A stretch of DNA of 64,000 nt from Takifugu bimaculatus (Eukaryota; Chordata; Actinopteri; Tetraodontiformes; Tetraodontidae), in NCBI GenBank assembly GCA_004026145.2, contig CP034991.1:15925214-15989213 (forward strand). Direction: 5' to 3'. The notes beneath the pieces are model-generated. The model searched no databases. It was given only the letters and a program-made list of their open reading frames with translations, and had not been told where the DNA came from. Position numbers and translations under genes: made by a program. This document shows, one piece after another, positions 24,370 through 37,216 of this stretch (position 1 is its first letter; each line of letters opens with the position of its first letter).

Positions 24370-25016
24370 TGTGACGGGTGCAGTTTAGGACCCAAAAGCA
24401 GCACTCTGGAAAGCTGGACCGTAGTAATGACTTTTATTAACCCACGGGCAAACAGGAACTCAGGCAGACCAGGAAACACAGGAAATAGTCCGTTCTTCTG
24501 GGCCCTGCACAAAGTCTATGAGTTGCAGGCTCGGGGAGTGGGACGAGCAGCAGCGTAGACGGGGCCGGGCGGAGAAGTCTAAACCAGGTGAACCGACAGG
24601 AACCAGAGACGCGGAGGCAGAAGTCGTAGTCAGGGGCAGAACGCTGGTAGGTTGTCCGGGGAACAGGCAAGGCAGGCAGAACGAAGACAGGCAGGGTCGA
24701 TAACGGGTAATCCGGCAGGGAAACAACGCTGGAAAGTCTTGCATGAGCGCAGAAGAACAATCTGGCACTGAGTGAGTGTGAGGCTGGAGAATATATACAC
24801 TGGTAGGTGAGCTGATTGATGAGTGAGGGCAGGTGTGTGATCAGTGACTGAGAGCAGGTGTGTGATCAGTGACTGAGAGCAGGTGTGTGATCAGTGACTG
24901 AGAGCAGGTGTGTGATCAGTGACTGAGAGCAGGTGTGGTGATCAGAGGGTGTGGTGTGAGCAGGGCAGTGGAAAAGTACTGGGACAGGAGGGAACTGGAG
25001 AAAAGGGGCTGTGACA
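24370..25016 (-). mobile_element. Solo LTR, copy B
   Basis: A 647-bp element starting TGTGACGGGTG and ending GGGGCTGTGACA, flanked by a perfect 5-bp duplication, AAAGG (24365-24369 and 25017-25021). Read on the minus strand it has a TATA box (ATATATA at 24791-24797) and, about 350 bp downstream, AATAAA (complement of 24433-24438), i.e. a U3-R-U5 layout. No internal retroviral genes are adjacent. It is closely similar to copy A over most of its length. A 25-bp tandem repeat (24832-24931) sits in the presumed U3. Confidence 0.85.
24832..24931. repeat. 25-bp tandem repeat, four copies, inside LTR copy B
   Basis: Four perfect copies of a 25-bp unit (GGTGTGTGATCAGTGACTGA plus GAGCA). LTR copy C at 56504-56918 has only one unit, so the array expanded within this element or subfamily. 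Tandem units in U3 often hold transcription-factor sites, but that is inference here. Confidence 0.9.
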
Positions 25017-25021
25017 AAAGG

Positions 25022-28000
25022 TCTGCAAATTCAATCGAACAGGTCACCATAAACCCACTTAGTGATAAACACCTGATCCTGCTACGTGCTACGATCCTGC
25101 TACCCTCAGACTGCAGATACCTGACTCTAAAATTTAGGAAGCCTCTCCTTGGGAAGAGTCTGATCCATGCTGCTGTTTTTATTTCAGTCCTGTCCAACAT
25201 CGGTTGTGGTCCCCACTTACTTATTCATGTCTATCATGTAATATGTGTGTATGTGTTATTGTTGTATATGATGCCTGATGCTTTATGAATATTAAATAGA
25301 GAAACATCCAAATCTATATCAAAGCTCTGCTCCTTGGTACAACAAAGATTTGACTCTGAAGCAGAGAGCACAAAGCACCGAATGCGGCTTTCTTTCTTCA
25401 ACTGGCTACCACCTACCCTGGAACGACAGTGTGGTAGGTTATAAATAGGCTGGAACTACCAGTTATTCTTGTCCAACTGAAGAAAAAAAAACGTTCCAGC
25501 AGTGCCAACAGACTGGGTCATAGTGGAACCGCAATGCTCTTAATACTGAAGACTTCATGAAACTCTAAGCTAGTAAAATTATACATATAAAAGAAAAAAT
25601 CACACCGCAGCTATTTAACAGTCAGTGAATATTTTGCATCAGTTAAAGTTGCCAGTAAAGTACAACCAAGCTGCCCAGTTTGTCAGGACTTATTGGCATT
25701 TTGTGAGTGCTATCAACAAAGATGTCTGTTGGACCAAGGACATTTAAAATAGGTTGAGCCCATACAATAGTACATAGTATCAAGACATGGAATTTAATGT
25801 TTCTGGAAATGGAGAGAAGAGGAACTCATTTAGAGGATGTTGTCACCTCTTTCATTGGTCTAAATGCTAAGCTAAGCTAAACTTCATGTTGATATCCATT
25901 TGTCAAATAACTTGGCTTCACTCACAACTATCCTACTCTCAAGCTGCAGGATTTGGACACATCTTTTCATCATTCCTCTTGAATCCTCATCCCTGATGAA
26001 CTTGGTCTAAGAATATAAATTTGGTTTGAAAACAGACACCAGCAGTAATGCCAGCTGCTGTTGCTATGCAAAACCATAATATACCATTCCTGCATCCCCT
26101 CTTGAAAGCAATTGATCACATCTCAATTCCCTGGTTATGAATTATGTATTAAAGATAATTATAGGATGCTTTCCCCAACTTAGCGTGGCTCTGGCTTGTC
26201 ACTGATTCATGCGTTAATGCCCACCTTGCTTCCTACTGTCCATCAACAAATCTCATAGCTGCATTTCAGAATCTTCAGGAGCAGGGGGACAGACGGGGTC
26301 TCCATCCTACTGACCCTCCCTGTGGAATTAGCACACACAATCCGGTCTCACTGCTGCATAATTTATGAAGGACAGACATTGGCGGGCACAGGAGGGGTGA
26401 CCTGCTGGTTCATTTTTAATGAGATAAACAGGTCTTTCCGGGTCATCTGGAGCCTGGCACATGATCATGGAAGGTGATATCTCTCCACCGGGTGTGGCTG
26501 CTGTTCGCTTTGACACCCATCACAGTGACAGAGTTTCTGCAGTATCTTTAGATTGAACTCGCTTTAGAGACACACACGGGAAAGTCTTACTCCTCTCCCA
26601 CACAAATACGTTCTAACAGTCTCAATTTTTTTCTGATAGTGAAAAGAAAACCTTTGAAAAGTTTTTCAGGCAACATTCACCTCGCCTTGTTTCTTATTGT
26701 AATTTATTGATGGAGTGAGATGTTAGACAGTATGAATGTTATTATTTCCCATACAGGTTGAAAAATAAGCTATCAAACAGATGGTGCAAACCGCAAAGCT
26801 GCCAAACACAAACCTTGGAACTGTTAATGGGTTGTTTTTTTGGTGGCCATTCTAAGACCGAATGAAAAGAGTATTAAAAAGAGTTCTTCTCTTCTGTCTG
26901 GTTTCCATTTAAAAAAGAAAATGTAGGAAATTCAATAAAACTCTTGGGTCAAATGTGTTTGATTAAATTGTCAGAGTGAACTTTTGTTACATAAATGTCA
27001 AGTTGATTTTTGCTATTTACCTGCAATTACATCACTTTGTGATGCTTTTACGTGACTGTAGGATAAAGGTTTTACACAGTGTGACAGATAAAACTGCGAT
27101 CCTTTCAGCTGTGAAATAAGAGCGAAGCTGACTGCAGCAGACAGGAGGTGACAGGTGTGTGTTTGCCACTATATAAGAAAACAATTCAATTAATTTCCCA
27201 CAGAGAACGCTGCTGCCAACGAGACAAGGTGAGAGCATGAAGCGAGGAGGAAACCCAGGAAGGCATCAGTTGTTCTGCGTAGCCACACATTCAGCAATTA
27301 ATGTCAGCTTAATGACGTTGCAGTCAGAACTCAGTAAAGATCTATATGCCCCAAGACTGTATAGGATTTCTTGCACTCCTTGGGGAGAAGAGATGAAAAT
27401 TAATTTGAATTCCCTGAAATCACTGAATTTGCTTTTTATCAGCCTATAGACACATTACAGACACCCTAGGGAAAAGAGCATTAGGGGTATATTTTCTGCT
27501 TAACTATTTGCTGGCCCTCAGCAACAAGACGAGGCTCATTTATCTTGCTGTGGATCATTCCATTAACCCGCCAACATGTGTGTGTAGGTCTGCACTCACT
27601 GCCAAAGAAAAAGGGATGATTGAAAAAAGGAAGAGCTGAATTTGTGAAGCCATTTAATGCTGCCGGCCGCTTCTGAAGGGATTTCTTTTGTAAGAAAAGC
27701 TCTGAGACTCTGGCTCGTCACTGTTTTTATTATTTCAATATTGATTTTAATGCTGTTGCAATAATGCCTTTAATGCTTAAATAAATTTGATTTGAGGGTT
27801 GAGGAAGAAACTGAGAGAACCTAAATGGATGGGTGGGCATAAATAAGCAGCTGATAACCTCTGATATACGCAGTCATATTTTTACATTAAAAGGTCTTCT
27901 TGGAATGTTCCCTCTGACATGTTACGGCTCTCTAAAGTGGCGACCAATGCCATATTCTCACATTTAATAAAAGCCAGATGATTCAATGAAAAATCAGAAT

Positions 28001-28089
28001 CCTTCTATTTCCTCATCAGTTGACATGTTGGTATAGATCTGTAGCTATAGGTTCTATAAGCAATTTCCATCAGTCGTCTAATCAGATTG

Positions 28090-28090
<1 letters not shown>
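25022..28090. other. Gene-free upstream region of tnc
   Basis: No protein-coding exon recognised. The 26130-26530 part is of balanced composition, non-repetitive and contains homeodomain-like TAATT/ATTTATG sites, so it could be a conserved regulatory element, but only comparison with other fish would show it. A possible minimal promoter and first exon lies at 27170-27228 (see separate entry). Confidence 0.4.
27170..27228 (+). promoter_or_regulatory. Candidate TATA box and short 5' exon upstream of tnc
   Basis: TATATAAG (27170-27177) is followed about 50 bases later by GAGACAAG|GTGAGAGC, a good splice donor (exon end 27228). This could be an alternative non-coding first exon of tnc, whose human orthologue has a TATA promoter and a non-coding exon 1. 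There is no transcript evidence; the candidate ending at 28740 is at least as good. Confidence 0.2.
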
Positions 28091-28121
<31 letters not shown>

Positions 28122-28450
28122 GTTTTCAACCACATAAATACTACTGCAGGCTCTGTGTTCACATGTATCTAGCATCCAAAGGTTTTCCCACTGCAGTTGC
28201 CCACCAGCCCACCCCCCCACCCCCTTTCCGACCCCCACCTCATCCAAACTAGGGTCTCCTACTCCTTTTCTGTCAGTCACTTTCCCTCGTTCCCTTGAGG
28301 CGTCCCATTTCAGTGGTTTTAAGTCACAATGCTGTGGAGCAGCTGAATGGGTGGGGGGCATTTCACAGAGCAGTAGGTGGGAGTGGAGTCCAACCAAAGA
28401 GGGACTAGTGTTTAAAGAAAGGAAATTCTCTCTTTCACTGCCTCTCCCTG

Positions 28451-28565
<115 letters not shown>

Positions 28566-28589
28566 TCCCAGTATCAGCTCTGTAGGTAG

Positions 28590-28740
28590 GCTCCAGTAAG
28601 CACTTAAGAGAAGAGAGACAGGAGAAGATGACAGAGCTGCCAGGACTGTGAAACACAGAACATTAGTTAGAGCTGCCTGATCGGGTGCGTTCTGACGCTG
28701 CTGCTGCATCTGCATCACTCTGCGGAGCGCTGGAATTCAG
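28590..28740 (+). other. tnc: Candidate non-coding exon 1 of tnc
   Basis: Purine-rich, GC-moderate sequence ending TGGAATTCAG|GTAAGACT, an excellent splice donor (exon end 28740), with no ATG-initiated long frame. Human TNC has a non-coding first exon and places the ATG in exon 2; here the coding exon has its own acceptor at 36651-36652, so an upstream 5' UTR exon must exist. The 5' limit is a guess and there is no TATA box nearby. Confidence 0.35.
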
Positions 28741-29224
28741 GTAAGACTTTCGTTGGAGGAAGATCTTTAAATAGATAAACAGCTTGTCAGAAACTTCAAA
28801 CTGATGTGCTTTTCTTTTACTCTGCATAATACAAAGTGAAGATGAAGCAAGACTGTGCATGTTTTAATCTTGGTCAGTTTTTTGCTATGCAGACTTTAAT
28901 GACACAATCTGCAATGCTGCATTCTTGATTGAATTCTTGATCATCATTATTGGTTTGTCAATTAGGCATCTACCAAAACTAATTGTGCCTGATGGTGCCG
29001 ATTGTTGGAGTCTAACCTGCCAAGAAGGTTATAGTTGAGGTTAATAATAAAAAGATTGTTTCCACTCATCAAAGTAGCTTTTATAATTGGACATGGTGTT
29101 TAATGGCCATGCAGCTCACAGGCAGACTTAGATCTGCATTTTACTGCATTCATCTGCTCAGCAATTAGGTTTTACTGCCAGATTTTTCTCTCTGCCTTAG
29201 TGTATGTAAGTAGATATATTTGTA

Positions 29225-29235
29225 TGTGTGTGTGT

Positions 29236-29281
<46 letters not shown>

Positions 29282-29300
29282 TGTGTGTGTGTGTGTGTGT
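29225..29300. repeat. (TG)n microsatellite, interrupted
   Basis: About 36 TG units with GG and CT interruptions. Confidence 0.9.
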
Positions 29301-29908
29301 AAATAAGCAGACATTGCTTTGTTTTGGCATTAATTGTATAGTAAATGCAGCATCAACGGGACTTCATGTGTTTATGTGATTCTGTCGTAATTACTGTAGG
29401 TGCATGCTATGGTTGCTAATGGAGTGTAGACTTGTGAGATCTATGAAACAGGCATTACTGTGCTTTATTGTAGATGCTGCTGGCTGGTTCAGCTCCTGTA
29501 GCTTTAAGATTCACTCAGATGGCTGAATGACAGGGTGCATCTCAGTCTCTGCCTCAGTGATCCTGAACTGATTCAGATACAGATTATATAGACACAGGTG
29601 ATCTACATGAGGGAATACTGATGAGGGGGGGCTTAAGAAGTGTGGCAGTGAAGATGCAGTACTGACCAAAATGGACAAACAGAAACTGCAGAAAGCAAAT
29701 TAACAGGGTTTCCGATAGTCTGTGAAAATATGTGTTTCTGCCTGATAAAGCTCAGGACAGGGAGATATGATCAGAGCAAACATCTTCTGTGCTGTTTCTT
29801 AGAAGGATGGATGTTCCTTTTTGATACACTTTTACGATACTATAGTTTTACATGAAAAGATCATAGTACTGAAAACTCATTGGCACATAACGTGTTGAAG
29901 TCACAACC

Positions 29909-29936
<28 letters not shown>
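29909..29936. repeat. (AT)n microsatellite
   Basis: Fourteen AT units. Confidence 0.9.
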
Positions 29937-29941
<5 letters not shown>

Positions 29942-32900
29942 CATGGTGCCCGATTGCACTTGTATTGCAGGTTTGGCATATAAATATTTCATGATACGTT
30001 GTCTATGCACATGAGTAACCAGTGACACTCGAGATAATGATGAGTGGGAAATGGGTCTTTGTTTGGGCAGCTGCTGGATCCCAGTGCTCCCAGAGCTCTG
30101 TAACAGGGTGACTGTCTTTAACCTCACTTAACTTCTCTGCCAGTGATGTAGAAATTACTAATATTTAGATTATTTAATATTTAGCCTCACTTTCATATTT
30201 TCGCATTGCTGAGTGAAACCAGCCCTGAAATGTTTTTTTTCAACATTTCTGTTGTCTTCTGGCAAATTAATCCATATATTATATTATATTTCAATCATTT
30301 TTACTTATTCACTATCACAGTTAATACCTAACATGTCACTGTCTTTATAAAACTTCCTTTCTTTATAAAAAAAAAGAGAGAGAGTTCATGTGAAAACCCC
30401 ATGATCATTTTGGGCTGATTATATCTGATTTTAAGGGTAAAAAATGTTTTTAAGTAATTTTTTTAATATATGTTTTTCAATATAAGGTCCAAAACGTCAC
30501 ACAAATTAAGACAAATCAATGTCAGATTTAAAATATGCACCAATGACAGTCAAAACATGGTTGTCTTGTTTCCTTCTGTCGCTGTCACACAGTCAGATTA
30601 GTCATCAGCACATAACAAAGACCCCCTCAAAGAGTGTTAGCATTCCAGATGGTTTGTAATGTTCCTCAGATGCTAATGTGTGATGGGAAAGGAGAGGAAG
30701 TCTTGGAACTGTGGGATCTGTGATGCTTTTGTACTGCTCACTCCTCTATTGGAGAAGTCCAATAGATGAACACATGTGGTAGACACTTCATTCTGACACT
30801 TTGCTACCACTGGTGACCCCACACATTAGAATACATGAACCAAAATGTTTTGTGAACAAGGTGGAAACCCTTTTCAGTGGGGCATACTATTTAAAGGCAA
30901 GAAAATGGCAAAAACTGGAAAGCCAATGAACAGGCAACCCTGGGGAATGGGGGTCATTAAGCTCAGACAAGAATCTGAATGGAAGGCACTCCCATTTTGG
31001 ACACACAACACACTTCAGCCCTTAATCACAGACATGGATAAACAGATGTCCGGGTATCACAGCCAACATGCTTGTTTCATTGTTATTGGGGATGGGAAAA
31101 AGAAGCCTTTTCATCCCAATCAAGTAAATAATTCATTATATTGTTGCTGAATATGCAGACATTACATTGTCTGGACAACACAAGAGTAGAGAGCTTCTTC
31201 AGTGAAGCTCGTTGTTTTACTGTGTTAGACAGTAGAATCACGTTCTCTGACACATTTTCAGATGCACGTTCACAGTGTTTTCAATTACCTGCTGCAGATC
31301 AAATGCTAGCCAGCTTGAGATAACATACACAAGATGGAAGCTGTCAGCTACAGACAGGGATCATAAGAAGGTTCCCAGATGAGGATTTGATTTAAAGTAA
31401 ATCCAGTTCAGTGTGAAGCGGATAGAATGAAAGAATACAGTTCAAATTGTTGGGATAAAACAGGTGACATTGATATTATGGCTGCTAATCCTCAATTCCC
31501 CATGCTGTTAATCTAATAAATAACAGGTCACCAGCATCCAGCCAAGAACAATGATAAGCTTCCAGCTTTTCTATCTAGACTTAGTGAAAATTGCAATGTG
31601 AAACAGAAGCACCGCATGGATGGAGCCATTAAGAATATTGATGGTCCTCGCTGGGAGCTGTGAGCCAAACCCCAATGCAGGAAAAGCAAAATTTAACCTT
31701 AACTGCTGTCAAATGACTGACCCAATGAGGACTCACCAAACACCCATTTAGTCTGAACCATCGTGTCAAAGCTGGAAATTGGTTTTTGGATGAAGAAGTA
31801 GTCATTTTTGCCATGATATCAATCAAAGATGTAGGGTCTGGACCAGCTTCCTGCTCAGTCTTGGCAGAAAACATCAAGTATTTGTGCCTGTAGCCGTTCT
31901 TACATCCTCAACCACCTTATCAGTCCTGCACACACTAACCCCCACCTTCCTTTCTCCTTCTGTCATCAGGCAGATATTCAAGGCTGGACTTTTCTGTGCC
32001 TGGGCACATTAGTAGTGCAGGGTTGAAGTGAAAATGGTCTATCAGATTTTTTTTTTTTTTAATTCTGCCCACTAGAAGCTCAGTTGAATCTATGGTGCTG
32101 CAGGAAAAAAAGCTCACAGTTGTACTATTGCTGATTTTAAATGATAAATGATTCTCTTGTTAACTTTAACAGCACAGCATATTGTCTTTTATTGTGGTGA
32201 AGTGTCAGACGGAGCAGGCAGGTGCAGCCAACGCCACTTCAGCGGGATGCTGAAACATAATGATGCATCTCTGCTGTGCAGTTTAAACCAGCTCTGTTGT
32301 TCTATCCACAACATAGAGTCATTCAATTCACCTCTCTCACTGTGATTGTATGTTTTTCAGCTGTTTCGGGTTTGTCGTTCTCGGAGCTTCTCCCACTTTT
32401 CAATTTAGAAAAAAATGATAAACTGACAAAATAAACCATGACTCGTGGTCATTTCATACTTTTTGAAAGGCCTTCAGACAATAACGTTTTATTCATTCCT
32501 CATGTCGATGACCCAGATTTGGATTCTAAAGAGGCAGAGTTGACTTTTGTCTCGCTTGACCTGAAAATGCTTCATAAACAAAATCACACACATCCACGTC
32601 AGTTTAATATTTTATTTCTATTTCCTATTTAACATTTTCAGCAATGTTATTTGTTTAATATTTTCTTCTGGGACTGTATTTGTAGTTTCCTTCACCTAGT
32701 ATTAATAGGTTTTGAACTGAATTGGGGCACACTGCATTTGTTTGTTGTAAATTAAAAACAGCATGTTTGCATCAATCTGTACTTAGTAAATCTTTAATTC
32801 GGTGTATGCTCACCCCACACAAACTGAATAGACCACCTTTGATTTTGGTGTATATCCATTTTATGTTGCAGGAGTTGTAGCAGTCCAAGTCTCATCAGTA

Positions 32901-33134
32901 ATCAAGTTTCTCTGCAGTCAGACTGGCAGCCAGAGATCTGCTGAACTGAGACTATTGGAAGTTCAAATATATAAGGTTTCAGCTTATCTTTAATACTAAC
33001 ACATATACTATGGATAAACCTGCTCATTCTATGGTTTTTCTTTATTTCCATGACTAGTTACATTGTGGATTTTTGCTTAAGGCATCAAAACTATGAATGA
33101 ACACAATTGGAATTTAGCAGTTATCAAAATCAAT

Positions 33135-33365
33135 TAACCAATCAATCTTTATTTATACAACTTCGGTTAAAACAAAATTGTCTTTAGGCGCTTTACAGAA
33201 GCCCGGGGCCTGACCCCCCAACAAGTAATAGTGGCAAGGAAAAACTCCTCTTTAAAAGGAAGAAATCTTGAACAGGACCAGGCTCACGTAGGGGGACCCT
33301 CCTGCTGATGGCCGACTGGGTCGAGAGAGAGGAGAAGGGGGAGGACAGGTAGAGGAGAGAATAGG
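33135..33365 (-). mobile_element. L2-type LINE 3' end, reverse orientation
   Basis: Complement of the LINE tail found at 57187-57718: CAATCAATCTTTATTTATA at its 3' end (about 33140-33160), GCCTGACCCCCCAACAAG, GGACCAGGCTCACGTAGGGG and GAGAGAGGAGAAGG. The CTCTC tract is short here. Adjacent to, but separate from, the Tc1 fossil. Confidence 0.75.
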
Positions 33366-33399
33366 CCGAGATCATGTAAGTACATTAATTATAACAAGC

Positions 33400-34470
33400 T
33401 GCAGAGTAAAACAGGTTTGAAATTTAAATTCTTCAAAATAGCCTTCCTTTGCTTTGATGACTGCACAGTCTCGGCATTCTCTCAGCGAGGTTCATGAGGA
33501 GGTCACCTGAAATGATTTTTAGAAAGTTTTGCAGGAGTTCCCAGTGATGCTGAGGACTTGTTGGGCTTTTTGCCTTTACTCTGCAATTCATCTCATTGCA
33601 AACCAGCTCCAGTGGGTTTAGGGCAGGTGACTGTGGCGGCTTGTCCATCTGGCGCAGCAGCACTCCATCACTCTCCTTCGGCAAATAGCCCTGATACAGC
33701 CTGGAGGTGTGATTGGGGTCACTGCAATGTTGAAAAATAAATGATGGTCCAACTAAATGCAAACCAGTTCGGATGGCGTATCGCTGTGTATCTGGTAGCC
33801 ATGCTGGTTCAGCGTGCTTTCAATTTTGAGTGAATCCCCAACAGTGACACAGACAAAGCACCCCACACACCCCCACGCACCAAACCTCCTCCTCTGTATC
33901 ACGATGGGAACCATGTCTGTAGAGAATGTTGAGCGTTTCTCCTCCTGGAACCAAAGATTTCAAGTTAGGACTCAGATTTGTCCAATGTCCATCCTTTGTG
34001 TTTCGCGGCCCAAACAAATCTCTTCTACCTCTTGCTTTTCCTAATTAGTGGTTTCTGAGCAGCTCTTTGACCATAAAGGTAACAGCTGATTAGAGACACA
34101 TATGTGACTAGAACTCAGCATGACATCAGTCTGAGCTCTTATCTGAGCTGCTGTTAACTTGCAATTTCTGAGGCTGCTGACTTGGATGAACGTATCCTCA
34201 GCAGCAAAGGTGACACTTGGGCTTCCTTTCCTGGAGCTGTGAGCCAGTTTCATCTTGCCATATATCAGTTGTCAAATAGGGCTGTCAACTGTGTGTCAAC
34301 CTGACTTCTGCACAGCACAGTGGATTTTCCCAGCCCCATTAAGAAAGCTTCCATATACTTTGATTCATAGTTTTGATCTCTTCAGTATGTTTGTATAATG
34401 TAAAAAGGAGTAAAACAGAGAAAAATAAACATTGAATGAGGAGGCGTATCCAAACTTTTGACCGACAGAT
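33400..34470 (-). mobile_element. Tc1/mariner fossil in tnc intron 1
   Basis: A degenerate Tc1-like element on the minus strand. The C-terminal transposase is recognisable at 33762-33433, more N-terminal coding traces continue to about 34250 in shifted frames, and the right end retains a GCGTATCCAAACTTTTGACC motif (34445-34464) typical of the outer end of common fish Tc1 elements. The left end is eroded. No intact frame remains. Confidence 0.7.
33433..33762 (-). pseudogene. Tc1-like transposase C-terminus (decayed)
   Basis: A 109-codon minus-strand frame with HLVGPSFIFQHCSDPNHTSR (normally QQDNDPKHTSR, holding the second catalytic aspartate), PPQSPALNPLELVCNEM (normally SPDLNPIE with the catalytic glutamate) and WELLQNF. 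Both catalytic neighbourhoods are altered, so it cannot be active. Confidence 0.8.
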
Positions 34471-34985
34471 TTATTCCTAACGCGCTGATACACAACCCTC
34501 ACACTGGTGCTGTAGCAGCAGATTAAATGCATGTCACATTCAACCACAACTGTTGAATAAAACAATTATACCGTCCAATGCCTCCTAGTAGCGATCCACA
34601 GTGTGAACATGACAGAGGAGTTAGCTCTGGGGTTTTCCTAACTACAACATCGCAGTGGGATGTGCCCAAACGATATGATCAACAAAAGAACAATCAACCA
34701 CCGATAATGAAAAACAGCAAACACTGCTGCTGCTGCAGAGGACACTTCTCTCATCTATTTGTGAGTAAAGCTGAATCCGCCAGGATGGTGGATTCTCTCG
34801 CAGAGCCCGTTCAGCTCTCTCAGGGTCGCCTTACTCACAGGTCCAGATGGAGAGCAGCCAACCTTCAAAGTGAATAAGCCAGAACTAAAACCTTATCAGT
34901 GACTCAAAGCAATTTTTTGCCTATTTTGCTGATATAATCCTTAGATTGTCATGTGAGGGCACACTGCAGTAACTCTATTTGCGTG

Positions 34986-35040
34986 AGTGTGTGTGTGTGC
35001 GTGCATGCATGCGTGCGTGCGTGCGTGAGTGTGTGTGATG
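34986..35040. repeat. TG / GCGT / GCAT mixed microsatellite
   Basis: Alternating purine-pyrimidine run (GTGTGTGTGC, GCATGCAT, GCGTGCGT), a sequence type prone to Z-DNA. Confidence 0.8.
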
Positions 35041-36652
35041 TCACCATGTGCTGATGTGCCAGGAGCAAATGCCTCTCCTCTTGTGCTCATTACCTGCTTG
35101 AATGCACACCTGAAAATGGTGAAAAAGATTCAATCTTGCGTTTCAGATCTGTGACCTTCCTGCCACATGACGTTTTTGTACTGCCGGCTCACATAACACA
35201 AGCTCTCTAAAGTAACACTGGACCATGAACAATTTTTCTGGAGTTGAATGAAACCAAACACCATTTTGAAATAAAGGAATTCAAATCAGCTCAAATGCAG
35301 TCAGAAAAAAAACTAAATGCTGCTGTTATCTATTCCAATTGTAGGTAGTATAACCTATAGAAATTGAAGGGTCTTGCTTTGCTGCCAAATCATTACATTA
35401 TAAGATCAACTTCCATGGATATTCTATGCATCTGTGGATTATCCAGAGGAATCGAAGTACCGGTAGAGCTAAGACTAGCAGAGGCAGGAAAAGTTGGAAA
35501 GTGCCTCATGGGCAGATGTGGAATAGTGAGGAACAGGATTCTCTTAATTTAGAGTGTAGTTGTACTGGTATATCAGTTGAAGGGATTTCTGTTCGGATCT
35601 GGTCAGTTGACAACCCAGGATTTGTTTCTCAAGCTTTTTCTCCTCCTGGTCAGAGTCATGCTGCCCAGAACAGCACGTGTGGTAACTGTGTGACATTGTC
35701 TTGACAGTTTGGTCCACTTTCAAAAGTGCAGTAACCAAATTCAATGAACGTGTCAAATTTCATCATCCCCTGCCCAGCTCAACCCAGTTCCCTGGACTGT
35801 CTTAGTGTGAAACCGCCCTAATTAACAGGTGAAAGAATTCAGTATACATACTCTATATACATTCAGTATATACAGTATACAGAGTCCAAGTACACCAGTA
35901 GTCATCTGTGGCCTTACCTTAGACTACAGAGTTAAAATACCAGGTGGGGATTGTTAGACTTTACTGCAGCCTGTCTGAACAGGTAGAAAAGGAAAAACTA
36001 CAGATCATCAAAGTGACATTCACACACTGCTCCTGCAGTAACGACCACTTCTTCTACCTAAGGAATGAATTTCCAGATGGCATCTGGTCACTTATGTTGA
36101 AAACATGTGCTAAATGCAACACAGGCTGCAACCAGGTGGAAGAGATTTTCTTTGGTCATATTTAAACAATTTGAGCAAAAAGTAACAAAGATTAGAGATC
36201 CCGTAATGTGTGATTTTACATTTCAATGAGAGGCCAGACTGTAGAAGTTCCAGAATTCCATAAGAGCAAAGCTGGTTGAACATCTCATAGTTGATGAGGT
36301 CATCAGATAACATGTCAATAACATGACTGAGTAGAAACAACTCACAAGTTTTCAACTAAATGTTTCACTGTGGAAAAGTTATTTGAAGCTGTCTACAAAC
36401 CTTCAAAACAATGCTAAAATTGTAAATGATATTTCTTTGAAACTGTTTCAGATTCAGCAGTTTTTACAATATGAATCTGTTGACTGAATCATTACATTCT
36501 GCCTGTATTTACAGTTAATATTATTCTATGGATCAGGGATGCCGGTTGACTGTGTTACAGCTGAAATGATAATATCCGAGCAGAGCTCGATGCACGTTAA
36601 TGTGCCTCTCTGAAGATAATTTACCTTTCTGTCTGTACTGTCTTTAATGTAG

Positions 36653-37216
36653 GGCACCCACCCAAGGTTGACATCTGTATAGACGGCTCTGCACTTGGCT
36701 CTTCCTTCTATAGTAACTGCAGTGCCAACATGGGCATGAAAATTATCCTCTTAGCTTGTATATCCATGAGCCTGCTCTTTGAACTCTCCACTCCTGGCCT
36801 GGTCAGAAAAATAATCCGCCACCGTAGAGAAGCTCTGATGCCTAAAAAATCCCAGGAAAACATAACCCTGCCCCTTCCAGACCAGCCAGTGGTGTTTAAC
36901 CACGTCTATAACATCAATGTCCCCTCGACCTCCCTCTGCTCTGTGGACCTTGATTTGCCAGGCGGGCCTGAGGTCAAACACGAGACACCACTGAAAGAAA
37001 TACAGAACATGGAGCATATAGAGCACACTGAAGATGGCGACAACCAGATTGTGTTCACACATCGCATCACTATCCCGAAGCAGGCATGCAGCTGCAGAAA
37101 CCAGCTGCTGGATCTTAAAACTATCCTGAATAGGCTTGAGATGCTGGAGTTGGAATTGTCAAGTCTGAGAGAGCAGTGTTCCAGTGGGGCTGGCTGCTGT
37201 GGAGCTCAGGTTACAG
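36653..37216 (+). CDS. tnc: tnc exon 2: 5' UTR end, start codon, signal peptide, oligomerisation domain
   Basis: The acceptor TTTAATGTAG precedes 36653 and the ATG is at 36730 (context CCAACATGGGC). The first residues, MGMKIILLACISMSLLFELS, form a hydrophobic signal peptide. Then come IIRHRRE (compare human VIRHKRQ), QPVVFNHVYNINVP, and the assembly region: Cys120 and Cys122, heptad leucines about 124-148 (LLDLKTILNRLEMLELEL), then SLREQC..GAGCC with Cys150, 156 and 157. In tenascins this region forms trimers that are linked into hexamers. The donor is ACAG|GTAATT, phase 1. Only 36730-37216 is translated. Confidence 0.95.

Larger units (their letters stand above)
28741..36652 (+). other. tnc: Presumed intron 1 of tnc (7.9 kb)
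   Basis: Between the candidate donor at 28741 and the acceptor ...TTTAATGTAG at 36652 there is no coding exon I recognise. It contains a (TG)n repeat, an (AT)n repeat, an L2 tail, a Tc1 fossil (33400-34470) and a TG/GCGT repeat. First introns often hold enhancers, but none can be named from sequence alone. Confidence 0.4.

Noticed and set aside
24832..24931. Regularly repeated 25-bp units, at first sight CRISPR-like
   Set aside because: Units are directly tandem without spacers and lie inside an LTR of a vertebrate genome.
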